A DNA stretch of 64,000 nucleotides from Halomonas cerina (GTDB taxonomy: Bacteria; Pseudomonadota; Gammaproteobacteria; Pseudomonadales; Halomonadaceae). Of this stretch, positions 44,254 through 52,429 are shown one piece after another. Made by a program: the position numbers and the translations under genes. The notes under the pieces are model-generated. The model did no database searches. It was not told the origin of the DNA and was given only the letters and a program-made list of their open reading frames with translations. How positions within the stretch are numbered: position 1 is the stretch's first letter; each line of letters starts with the position of its first letter. The DNA is taken from NCBI RefSeq assembly GCF_014192215.1, contig NZ_JACHXP010000003.1, forward strand, positions 55,744 through 119,743, in the 5' to 3' direction.

Positions 44254-45708
44254 ATGAAGAACGACACCCATGACGGCCTGCCTGGCGCTCCGCGCGTTTC
44301 CCTTCAACAGCCGGATGCCGAACCCGCGGTCACCGCCATTCCCCTACTGTGTGAACGACCACCGTATCAACGAACAAGGGGCCAGCGATCCGGTGTCAGG
44401 GGCCTGTGGGCCGTGCTTCTTGGCGGCTTCACGCTGGCGACACCGATGGCGGTTGTTGCGGCCGACCTGCAGAGCGCGGCGCAGACCGAGCCTCAGCGGG
44501 CGGCAGCGGCCCTGATGACGGGGCTCTGTGGGAGCCTGCAAGGTGATCCCGGCGTGCAGGGCGAGCTCGGGGAAGCCGTGTGCAATATGGAAGACTCCTC
44601 CGTGTCCGAGGCCCAGGTGCGGCCGGCGCTAGGGGCAGTGGCCTGGGAGGAGGTGGCGACGCAGGGGACCTTCTCCGCGGAAGCCTCCAGCCGGCAGCTC
44701 GCGAATCTCGGTGCACGCTTGCGGGCCCTGCGTCTCGGTGCGACCGGAGGTGAAGGACCGGCTCTGATAGCATATCGGCCCGTGCCGTCAGGAGGCTCGC
44801 TGTTGCTGGCCAGTACCGATGGGGGCGGTGGCAGTATGGGCCCGGTACGCCTGGACCCACGGCTCGGCGTGTTCGCCAGTGCCGCACTGAGCATAGGCGA
44901 GAAGGACGCCACCGCCACCGAGGATGGTTTCGACTTCGATACCGTCGGTTTCACGGCGGGCATGGACTATCGCTTCACGGACCGCTTCATCCTGGGGCTG
45001 GCCGTGGGTTCCTCCAGCGTGGACGCCGAGCTCGATGACTCGGAAGGCGATGTAGGGGCGGACAGCTACAGCCTGTCGCTCTATTCCACCTATTACGTCA
45101 ATGATTTCTTTCTGGATCTTACCACCACCGCAGGCATGGCCGATTACGACATGTCACGCAATATCCGTTATACGCTGGAGACCGACAGCGTGGATAAAAC
45201 CGCCGTCTCGACCACCGACGGCCACCATTATGCGTTGGCCTTGAATGCAGGCTATGAGTTCCGGGGTGGCGGTACGCTGATGGCGCCCTATGCGGGCGTG
45301 GACTATCTGCACACGGAAATCGACGACTTCCGGGAACGAGGCGCCGACTGGTTCAACCTGCAGATCGGTGATCAGGAGGTGACCTCTCTGCAGTCGGTGC
45401 TCGGGCTGCAGGCCAGCTATCCGGTGCGGGCCGGGGATACCACGCTGTTGCCCCGAATCAGGGCGGAGTGGCGGCATGAGTTCGACAATGACGCCCGTGC
45501 CCTGGAAGCGCGACTGGTCAATGACCCAAGTGATGACATCGAGGTGGTCGTCAGCGATGACCCGGATCGTGATTATTTTACTGTCTCCACGGGTCTGACC
45601 GGGGCGCTGCCCGGCGGCTCGACGGCATCCTTGGAGTATCAGACGGTGCTCGGCCTGGATGACGTCAGCCATCACATCCTCCAGGCGCGTCTGCGGATGA
45701 GTTTCTGA
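44254..45708 (+). CDS. autotransporter-type beta-barrel protein with short passenger
   Basis: 484 residues. A long N-terminal region contains a delayed hydrophobic signal (GLWAVLLGGFTLATPMAVVA) after about 50 residues, a ~130-residue passenger with two cysteines, and an autotransporter beta-domain from about residue 205 (FDFDTVGFTAGMDYRFTDRF), ending in Phe (LQARLRMSF). Strand patterns such as YALALNAGYEFRGGGTLMAP support the barrel. It probably displays a small domain at the surface. It is divergent from the caspase-like operon and inside the same repeat-bounded module. Confidence 0.83.
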   Translation: MKNDTHDGLPGAPRVSLQQPDAEPAVTAIPLLCERPPYQRTRGQRSGVRGLWAVLLGGFTLATPMAVVAADLQSAAQTEPQRAAAALMTGLCGSLQGDPGVQGELGEAVCNMEDSSVSEAQVRPALGAVAWEEVATQGTFSAEASSRQLANLGARLRALRLGATGGEGPALIAYRPVPSGGSLLLASTDGGGGSMGPVRLDPRLGVFASAALSIGEKDATATEDGFDFDTVGFTAGMDYRFTDRFILGLAVGSSSVDAELDDSEGDVGADSYSLSLYSTYYVNDFFLDLTTTAGMADYDMSRNIRYTLETDSVDKTAVSTTDGHHYALALNAGYEFRGGGTLMAPYAGVDYLHTEIDDFRERGADWFNLQIGDQEVTSLQSVLGLQASYPVRAGDTTLLPRIRAEWRHEFDNDARALEARLVNDPSDDIEVVVSDDPDRDYFTVSTGLTGALPGGSTASLEYQTVLGLDDVSHHILQARLRMSF

Positions 45709-45778
45709 GAGTCGGCGATCGTCCTGTTGGGTGCAGGCTGGCCCCTGTGCGGCCGGGACGCTCAGTCTGGTCATCGCG

Positions 45779-46453
45779 TCATGCTTCTCGGGCGCTTAAT
45801 GCGATCACCGGCCCGCCGGCGGCTTCGGCATCATCGCGGTCGTGGGTCACCATCAGGGTCGGCAGGCCGTGCTCGCGGATACGCGCGAACACCAGCCGGC
45901 GCATCTCGTCGCGCAGGGCGGCATCGAGCTTGGAGAAGGGTTCGTCGAGCAGCATGGCGCGCGGCGCGGCGAGCAGCACCCGCATCAGCGCCACCCGAGC
46001 GCGCTGGCCGCCGGACAGGGTCGCCGGGTCGCGGCCGGCGAAGCCGGCCAGGCCGATGTCGGCCAGTGCCGCCTCCACCGCCTGGCGACGCCGTCGGCGG
46101 CCGCCCCCGGCGGGCATGCCGAAGGCCAGATTGCCCCCCACGCTGAGGTGGGGAAAGAGCAGCGGGTCCTGAAACAGCAGGCCCAGGCGACGGCGCTCCG
46201 CAGGCAACCGGGTCAGCTCTTCGTCGCCTAGCCGGATGTACCCCGTGGCCGTGAATACCGGGGCCAGGAAGCCGGCGACCTGAGCCAGCAGGGTCGACTT
46301 GCCGACCCCGGAGGGACCCATCAGGGTCAGCACCTCACCCGGGGCGATGCGGGCATCCACCGCCACCAAGGTGTGCGCACCGTGGCGGATGGTCACGTTG
46401 TCCAGGATCAGGGGGCAGGGGATGGGCATGCGGGGCGAGGACTCCGGGATCAA
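45779..46453 (-). CDS. ynjD: ABC transporter ATP-binding protein, YnjD-like
   Basis: 224 residues with Walker A GPSGVGKST, Q-loop GLLFQDPLLFPHL, signature LSGGQRARVALMR, Walker B RAMLLDEPFSKLD and the switch His in MVTHDRDDAEA. It energises the importer formed with the fused permease at 46450 and the binding protein at 48163. Its ATG overlaps the permease stop by 4 nt. Gene order and domain types match YnjB-YnjC-YnjD; the substrate of that system is unknown. The 3' end of this gene is the source of fragments A and B. Confidence 0.88.
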   Translation of the reverse strand: MIPESSPRMPIPCPLILDNVTIRHGAHTLVAVDARIAPGEVLTLMGPSGVGKSTLLAQVAGFLAPVFTATGYIRLGDEELTRLPAERRRLGLLFQDPLLFPHLSVGGNLAFGMPAGGGRRRRRQAVEAALADIGLAGFAGRDPATLSGGQRARVALMRVLLAAPRAMLLDEPFSKLDAALRDEMRRLVFARIREHGLPTLMVTHDRDDAEAAGGPVIALSAREA

Positions 46454-48147
46454 GGCAATAGCAAGCGTCGATGACGAAGCAGGAAGCGGGGCAGACCCAG
46501 GGCCAGGAGGAAGCCCAGGGCCGGCAGGGCAAGCTGACCCAGGGCGTAGACCGCCGTCAGGCGGCGGTCCCCGCCACTGGCCAGGCTCACCGCCTCGGTG
46601 GTCAGGGTGGCCAGTCGCCCGGCGCCGAGCAACAGGGTAGGCAGGTATTGGCCGACGCTGACCGCGAAGCCCACGGCGGCGGCCACGGCGATCGGTACCA
46701 CCAGCATGGGCAGTCGGACTCGCCAGAAGGTGGTGGCCCGGGAGGCGCCCAGGCTGGCGGCGACCTGTCCCCAGCGGGGATCCAGCCGTCGATAGCTCTC
46801 GGCCAGCGAGAGGAATACATAGGGCAGCACGAAGAGACTATGGCCCAGGGTCACCGCCCACCAGCCGGCGGCGAGACCGAGCTGGGCCTGCAACTGTACC
46901 AGGCCGTAGAGGAAGGCCACCGGCGGCACCAGCAGCGGCAGGTAGAGGATCAGCTGGGCGCCGGGTCGCAGCGGTCGGTAGCGCAGGGTCTCGGCCTCCA
47001 GGCAGCCGACCACCAGTAGCACCGAGAGCGCGGTGGCGACCAGGCCGATGGAGGCGGTGTGGCCGAGTGGGCCCATCGCCGTATCGGCGGCCTCGCGCCA
47101 GGTCCGCAGCGTCATGGGCGAGGGCCAGGCGGCGGGAAAGGGCCAATAGGCGGCCAACGACCAGAGGAGCAGGCCGGCCAGGCTGGCCCCCAGCAGGCCG
47201 ATGGACAGCCAGGTCAGGGCCGCGCCGACAAGGCGACCGGTGATCTCGCCGCGCCGCCGGCCACCATCGACCAGCCAGCCGGCCACCAGCCGGCGCACCA
47301 GGTGCTCGGCTCCCCACCAGGCAAGCAGGGCAAGCGCGGTGACACCCAGCTGCAGCAGCGCCGCGGCCGAGGCCAGGAAGCGCCGCGTCAGGTCGGGGTC
47401 ACCCAGCCAGCGTACCACCGCCACGGCGAGCGTCGGCGGCGTCGAGGGCCCGAGGATCAGCGCCACCTCCACCGTGGAGGTGGCAAAGGCGATGACCGCA
47501 TAGACCGGCAAGCGAATCAGTGGGTAGAGCCCCGGCAGCACGGCCTTGGTGAAGGCGGTGACCGGTCCGTAGCCCAGCGAGCGGGCCACCATCAGGCGCT
47601 CCCGGGCCTGGCACTGGGGCAGGGCAGCCAGGCTCATCAGCAGCAGAAAGGGCACCTCCTTGAGCACCAGGCCGGCGATCAGTGCTACCCCGGCGGGGTC
47701 ACCGGGAAACAGGTAGTCCGGCGGCTGCGTCCAGCCGGTGAGCCAGGGCGAGACCAGGCGGCTGGCGAGCCCCGACGGGGCCAGCAGGAAAGCCAGGCCG
47801 ATGGCGGCGGCGGCATGGGGCACCGCCAACAGCGGCGAGAGCAGGCGTCTGACCACCCGGAACAGGCGGGTCTCGATAAAGGCGCCGAGGAACAGCACCA
47901 CGATGGTCAGCGCTGCCAGGGTGCTGGCGAGCCCGGTGACCAGGCTCAGGCGAAGCATGTCGGCGAGCCCCGGCGCCTGCCACAGGGCTTGCCAGGGGGC
48001 CAGCGTCCAGGTCTCGCCCCCCAGCGCCGGCAACCAGCCGAAGGCCGGTGCCACCACGCCTATCAGGCCCGCGGCCACCGGCAGGACCAGCAGCAAAAGG
48101 GTAAGGCGGGGGACCAGACGAATCCCCAGGGTAAAGCCCGACATCAA
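46450..48147 (-). CDS. ynjC: fused ABC permease, YnjC-like
   Basis: 565 residues with about twelve membrane helices and two MetI-type permease halves. Each has an EAA-like loop: ARERLMVARSLGYGPVTAF in the first and AASLGASRATTFWRVRLP in the second. The fused arrangement is typical of YnjC, ThiP and iron(III) permeases. It sits between the ATPase (4-nt overlap) and the binding-protein gene (15-bp gap). The match to the YnjBCD family rests on the sizes and order of all three genes. Confidence 0.87.
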   Translation of the reverse strand: MMSGFTLGIRLVPRLTLLLLVLPVAAGLIGVVAPAFGWLPALGGETWTLAPWQALWQAPGLADMLRLSLVTGLASTLAALTIVVLFLGAFIETRLFRVVRRLLSPLLAVPHAAAAIGLAFLLAPSGLASRLVSPWLTGWTQPPDYLFPGDPAGVALIAGLVLKEVPFLLLMSLAALPQCQARERLMVARSLGYGPVTAFTKAVLPGLYPLIRLPVYAVIAFATSTVEVALILGPSTPPTLAVAVVRWLGDPDLTRRFLASAAALLQLGVTALALLAWWGAEHLVRRLVAGWLVDGGRRRGEITGRLVGAALTWLSIGLLGASLAGLLLWSLAAYWPFPAAWPSPMTLRTWREAADTAMGPLGHTASIGLVATALSVLLVVGCLEAETLRYRPLRPGAQLILYLPLLVPPVAFLYGLVQLQAQLGLAAGWWAVTLGHSLFVLPYVFLSLAESYRRLDPRWGQVAASLGASRATTFWRVRLPMLVVPIAVAAAVGFAVSVGQYLPTLLLGAGRLATLTTEAVSLASGGDRRLTAVYALGQLALPALGFLLALGLPRFLLRHRRLLLP

Positions 48148-48162
48148 GGTCCTGCCCGGTCG

Positions 48163-49371
48163 TCAGCCCCGGGCATAGCGCTCGAGCCACATCGCCTCGA
48201 GGGCCTGCATCCAGCTCGGGTGCGGCTCAGGCAGCAGCTTTTCCAGGGCCTCGGGGGGCAGCCGAGCCGGGTTGTCCTCGGCGTCTTGGAAACGTGCCCG
48301 AGCCTCGGCGTCGAGCCGGTCCATATCGAGTACCGTGGGGTCGCCCCACACGTCGATGTCCTGCTTGCGGGCCTGGGCCTCGGGGGAGAGCAGGAAGTTG
48401 GCCAGCACCAGGGCCCCGGCCTTGTGGCGGGCGTTGAAAGGGATCGCCACGAAGTGGACATTGCCCAAGGTGCCTCCGTCCAGTACATAGCTGCGTGTGG
48501 AGGGGGGCAGCTGGTAGGCGGCCACCGCCGCGGCCGGCTCCGAGGGGTTGAAGGTGAAGGCTAGACTCAGCTCGCCGTCGCCCATCAGCTGCTTGAGCTC
48601 GGGGCCGCTGCGGGGGAAGTGCCGGCCTTCACGCCACAGATGCGGATGCAGGGCGTCCAGGTAGTTCCAGAGTGGCGCGGTCACCGCGGCGATATCGTGG
48701 GTCTCGGCCGGCTCGGCCAGCACCGCCGGGTCCTCGGCCAGCTCGATCAGTGCCTGCTTGAGGAAGGTGCTGCCCAGGAAATCGGGAACCAGCGGATAGG
48801 TGAAGCGTCCGGGATGGGCCTTCGCCCAGTCCAGCAGGGCCACCATGTCCGTCGGGGGCTGCTCGAGGCGGGCCGAATCGTAGTAGAAGGTGAGCTGGGC
48901 CTTGCCCCAGGGCGATTCATACCCCTCGGTGGGCAGGGTGAAGTCGGTGAGCATCTCCGGATTCTCCTTCGGCGCCGTCAGCGCGAAGTGAGGCAGACGT
49001 TCGGCAAAGGGGCCGAACAGCAGGCCGTTGCGCTTCATGGCGGCAAAGTTCTCGCCGTTGATCCAGATCAGGTCGATGGCGCCGTCGTCGACGTTGCCTG
49101 CCGACTTCTCGGCAATCACCCGGGAGACCGCCGCCGCGGTGTCGTCGAGTTTGACGTGCACCACCTCGATATCGTGAGCCTCTTCCAGGCGCTCGCCGAC
49201 CCAGCCGATATAGCGGTTGACCGCGGGATCTCCCCCCCAGGCGTTCCAGTAGACGGTCTGGCCACGGGCCTGGTCGACCAGCGTGGGCCAGTCGCCGGGC
49301 AGCGGGGCGGCCTGGGCCGTGGAGGCAACCAGGATCAGGGAAAGGGCAAGCGAGGCGAGGCGGGTCGACAT
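48163..49371 (-). CDS. ynjB: ABC transporter substrate-binding protein, YnjB-like
   Basis: 402 residues from the ATG at 49371 (AAGGAA site). A signal peptide (LASLALSLILVASTAQAAPL) precedes a two-lobed periplasmic binding fold; QTVYWNAWGGDPAVNRYIGW near the N-terminus and DDGAIDLIWINGENFAAMK are typical of YnjB. It captures the unknown solute for the fused permease. First gene of the minus-strand ynjBCD-like operon, following the phosphotransferase gene by 71 bp. Confidence 0.88.
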   Translation of the reverse strand: MSTRLASLALSLILVASTAQAAPLPGDWPTLVDQARGQTVYWNAWGGDPAVNRYIGWVGERLEEAHDIEVVHVKLDDTAAAVSRVIAEKSAGNVDDGAIDLIWINGENFAAMKRNGLLFGPFAERLPHFALTAPKENPEMLTDFTLPTEGYESPWGKAQLTFYYDSARLEQPPTDMVALLDWAKAHPGRFTYPLVPDFLGSTFLKQALIELAEDPAVLAEPAETHDIAAVTAPLWNYLDALHPHLWREGRHFPRSGPELKQLMGDGELSLAFTFNPSEPAAAVAAYQLPPSTRSYVLDGGTLGNVHFVAIPFNARHKAGALVLANFLLSPEAQARKQDIDVWGDPTVLDMDRLDAEARARFQDAEDNPARLPPEALEKLLPEPHPSWMQALEAMWLERYARG

Positions 49372-49442
49372 GGCGATTCCTTGGCAGGGAGACATAACAT
49401 AGGTCGCGAGTAAGGATAACCGGGGCGGCCGGTCGGTGACGG

Positions 49443-50507
49443 TCAGCCGGGGGAGAGGGCGTGTTCGAGCGCGTCGAACTCCTCGCTCACCCGGTCGATG
49501 ACCGGCGGCGACAGGTAATGGTCGACGCGCTCGCGGACATGGGCCACCAGGGCATCGTCGCTGAGCTCGGCCGACCAGTCCTCGCCACGGGCCCGGGCAT
49601 CCCGAGAATGCCGGTGGCTGGCTCGCCACTTGGCACACCAGGTGAGCGACCAGAGCCACATGGCCCGGCGACAGGCCAACAGCGTGACGACATCGCTGTC
49701 GACCCCCGTGGCGGCGATCCAGTGTCGATAGAAGGCGGCCACCTCCTCGGCGGACAGTACGGCATGACTCTGCACATCCCAGGTGGTGGAGGTGTAAAGG
49801 CTGGCATGGGCCAGGTCGAAGCCCGGCAGGCCGTAGCGGCACTTCTCCAGGTCCACGAGCACGGCGCGCCCTGCGTCGGTGACCAGGAAGTTGCCTGGGT
49901 GGGCGTCGAAGCTGATCAGGCGCGACTCGGCACTCGGCCCGGCAGGTAACCGTTCGGGCAGGGCGGCCAGCTCGGCCTCGATCAGCTGCCGGGCGTCGGC
50001 ATCCAGCCCGGCCCGATCGAGGAAGCGTGCCTGACCCTTGACCTCCTCGAGCATCGCCACCCAGGGATCGGCGGGTGACAGCAGTGGCGGGCGTGCCTCG
50101 GCGTCAGGCACCTTGAGCACATGGAAACTGGCCAGGGCCTCGGCGATGGCCGGCAGGTCTTTTGGCAGCCGCGCGGGCCGGCCGGCCACGGCGTCGACTA
50201 GCAGGCCGCCACGGGGCAGGGGGCGAGAAGGCGGCAGGACGCCATGCAGGGCCGGCGCATGACCGCCCTGGCTGGCGCGGCTAAAGCAGGCCGCCTGGTA
50301 TTCGAGGTTGGCCTGGGCGGCGAGCCCCATCTGGCTCTGCTTGGGCAGTCGGGCCACCCAGTCATCCTGGTCGCGCTCGAGCCATAGATGGTGATGGGCC
50401 AGGCCCGTATCAGCCATCGGGCGTACCGCCTGGATAGCCGCGTCATGACCGGCCCGGTTCAGGGCCATGGCCAGGGAATGGCAGAGGTCCGGTCGGGCTT
50501 CCGGCAT
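49443..50507 (-). CDS. aminoglycoside phosphotransferase-fold (APH) protein
   Basis: 354 residues from the ATG at 50507, chosen for GAGGAAT upstream; 50537 is a longer option. The kinase-like fold shows the Brenner loop LISFDAHPGNFLVTD (catalytic Asp, metal-binding Asn) and LVDLEKCRYGLPGFDLAH (DFG-like Asp). Family members phosphorylate choline, homoserine, hydroxy compounds or antibiotics. Adjacency to a YnjBCD-like importer suggests it may phosphorylate an imported small molecule; that is inference. Confidence 0.82.
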   Translation of the reverse strand: MPEARPDLCHSLAMALNRAGHDAAIQAVRPMADTGLAHHHLWLERDQDDWVARLPKQSQMGLAAQANLEYQAACFSRASQGGHAPALHGVLPPSRPLPRGGLLVDAVAGRPARLPKDLPAIAEALASFHVLKVPDAEARPPLLSPADPWVAMLEEVKGQARFLDRAGLDADARQLIEAELAALPERLPAGPSAESRLISFDAHPGNFLVTDAGRAVLVDLEKCRYGLPGFDLAHASLYTSTTWDVQSHAVLSAEEVAAFYRHWIAATGVDSDVVTLLACRRAMWLWSLTWCAKWRASHRHSRDARARGEDWSAELSDDALVAHVRERVDHYLSPPVIDRVSEEFDALEHALSPG

Positions 50508-50745
50508 GATATTCCTCGATGTCTGGGTATCGGTCATTGATGGTCGCACGATGGGGACTTTCCTTACATCGTCAGCGGCATGACGCCACAGGGGCGAAAG
50601 ATCGGGTCGGCTGTGTGTCGCGCCATCAATTCGCCCTGAGTGTAAGCCCGCGTTGTATCGGTCGACACAACGAAAGCGCTGATGCGCAAGGGGCAGAGTC
50701 AGCGCCCCGCCATTTCCTGAACAATCACAATAGAGGGTGAAAGTC

Positions 50746-51447
50746 ATGTCACAGCACGAGGATAAACGCCGCCGACTCCTGAGTCGCCTGAATCGACAAC
50801 TGGCCTATACGGCCCCGCTGCTTGCGCTGGTGGCGGGTGGTGCCGTCCTTCATGTCTCGGCAAGCGATGGTGAGGCCGTTTCTGAATTCACTTCGCCCTC
50901 CGATGCGTCCCTGCTGCTGGCCAGCAACCACGCCGAAGGCGGTGCCGAAGCGGAGGGCGAGGCTCAGGGAGAAGCTGAAGGCGAGGCCGAGGGAGAAGCT
51001 GAAGGCGAGGCCGAGGGAGAAGCTGAAGGCGAGGCTGAGGGAGAAGCCGAGGGTGGCTCCAGCGCCGCGGTGGCAAGGCCCGATGGCTACTCACCGGAGT
51101 ACAGCGAGAGCGGTGACAATCCCGAAGAGATGCTGGCTCGCGGCGAGGCGCTCTATTACGACACCTCCCTGAGCACCAATGGCCTCGCCTGCGCGAGCTG
51201 TCATGGCAGCGATGGCCAGGACATGGGCTACAACGCGACCTTCCAGCAGCCTTTCCCCCATCAAGTGGCGATGGCCTCCAACCAGTTCGAGATGTCGGAG
51301 GTCCACGCCGACGAGATGGTGCAGATCTGCATGGTGGCGCCTATGGAGGCGGAACCGCTGCCGTGGGGCAGCGAGGAGCTAACCTCCCTGGCGGCTTACA
51401 TGGTGGAGGTGCAGAAACGCTTTGCCGGCGAGCCGCATGACCTGTGA
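50746..51447 (+). CDS. cytochrome c with YxxP leader and Glu-rich tract
   Basis: 233 residues. The leader DKRRRLLSRLNRQLAYTAP matches the peptide at 32018 residue for residue at Tyr21 and Pro24, followed by a hydrophobic stretch ending in ASD. Residues about 63-108 are an acidic low-complexity tract of EGEA units. A C-terminal class I cytochrome c domain follows, with heme motif CASCHGSDG and a likely Met ligand in ICMVAPME. It should be exported and haem-loaded in the periplasm. AGAGGGTG precedes the ATG. It is the likely second substrate of the TTL-PqqD-HprK protein 18 kb upstream, or the peptide may be a stripped-down version of it. Confidence 0.84.
   Translation: MSQHEDKRRRLLSRLNRQLAYTAPLLALVAGGAVLHVSASDGEAVSEFTSPSDASLLLASNHAEGGAEAEGEAQGEAEGEAEGEAEGEAEGEAEGEAEGEAEGGSSAAVARPDGYSPEYSESGDNPEEMLARGEALYYDTSLSTNGLACASCHGSDGQDMGYNATFQQPFPHQVAMASNQFEMSEVHADEMVQICMVAPMEAEPLPWGSEELTSLAAYMVEVQKRFAGEPHDL
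50969..51052 (+). repeat. 24-bp coding tandem repeat in the cytochrome tail
   Basis: Three copies of a 24-bp unit beginning GAGAAGCTGAAGGCGAGG, the third with one change, then half a copy. Each encodes an 8-residue block of E, A and G. The near identity suggests recent expansion by slippage. Confidence 0.85.
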
Positions 51448-51472
51448 CGTTCCCTGGCATGGAGGCTCCCTT

Positions 51473-51508
51473 GGCATGGGAACCTGTTGGGGCATGGGAA
51501 CCTGTTGG
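51473..51508. repeat. 18-bp perfect tandem duplication
   Basis: GGCATGGGAACCTGTTGG is present twice in succession, preceded by a degenerate third copy. It lies in the gap between the cytochrome and a convergent AhpD-like gene. Confidence 0.85.
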
Positions 51509-51606
51509 CGTAGGCCTCGCGCTGTCCCGACCTTGGGGGAGTAGCATGCCTGGGCCCGCTCGGCGGCAGGCCCAGGCATCATGGTAGAAGAGTCGGGGCG
51601 ATGGCC

Positions 51607-52161
51607 TCAGGGGGCGGCCTGCCAGGCCAGCGGCTTAAGTTCCTCGTTGAGCGGCGTCTCGGCGATATGGTTGGTGTAGTTCGATAATGTCTTGAGGGCA
51701 CAGGCGATCACCAGTTCGAGGATCTGGCGCTGCTCGAAGCCAGCATCCAGGAAGGCCTGGATCTCGCTCTGCTCGGCCCAGCCGCGGGTGGCGTTGAGGT
51801 GGCGAGCGAACCGCGCCACGGCGGCCAGTTTCGGGTCCTCCGGTGCACTTTGCTCCCGCAGCCGGTTGATGTCTCCCTGGGAAACGTCGGCTTGTTGCAA
51901 CCCGCCGGTGTGGGCCGCGACGCAGAACTCGCAGCGGTTGTCGACACTCACGGCAACGAGCGCCGTCTGCTGCTGGGCGGGGGTCAGGCTGGTGCGTGAA
52001 TAGATCTCGTCGAGTGTCATGTAGGCTTCGAGCAGCGCGGGGGCCTCGGCCATCTTGCCGAAAACATGGGGAATGAACCCCATCTTCTGCTGAGCGCCTT
52101 CCAGTCGTGCCTTGGCGTCTTCCGGCGCGGATGCGATGTCATGTAGCGGAAACTGACTCAT
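51607..52161 (-). CDS. AhpD-like carboxymuconolactone decarboxylase-family protein
   Basis: 184 residues with the catalytic motif NRCEFCVAAH (Cys77, Cys80, His84), as in peroxidase-related AhpD proteins. The ATG at 52161 follows GAGGAGGAG. It shares the overall layout of the protein at 28100 (start MGFIPHVFGKMAEAPALL versus LGFVPNMYEGMAKAPGVL) and so is a divergent paralogue. It is divergent from nfeD across a 268-bp gap. Confidence 0.88.
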   Translation of the reverse strand: MSQFPLHDIASAPEDAKARLEGAQQKMGFIPHVFGKMAEAPALLEAYMTLDEIYSRTSLTPAQQQTALVAVSVDNRCEFCVAAHTGGLQQADVSQGDINRLREQSAPEDPKLAAVARFARHLNATRGWAEQSEIQAFLDAGFEQRQILELVIACALKTLSNYTNHIAETPLNEELKPLAWQAAP

Positions 52162-52429
52162 CACTCCTCCTCAGGCTTGCTAGGATGGTGAAAGGCAAAA
52201 ACGGTCCTCCGAGGTCAGTCGGGACACGTTTTCCCGGCACTCGGTCGCCTGGGGGCGGGATTCCTTACATCTTGTCCCTCAAGGTAGCCAATCGACGGGT
52301 CACCGTGGCCGGACGGCAGCGGTTGCGTTTCGGTCATGGCATGCCAAGCTTTACTTACCACTCATATAGTGATGAACCTTGCCGAGTGTACGGCATCACA
52401 TCAGCAGGTTCGTCGCGAGGTCGACGGTC

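Noticed and set aside
47059..48564. A 501-codon plus-strand frame over the permease and binding-protein genes.
   Set aside because: Antisense shadow, rich in Gln, Gly and Arg; both sense genes have clear domains.
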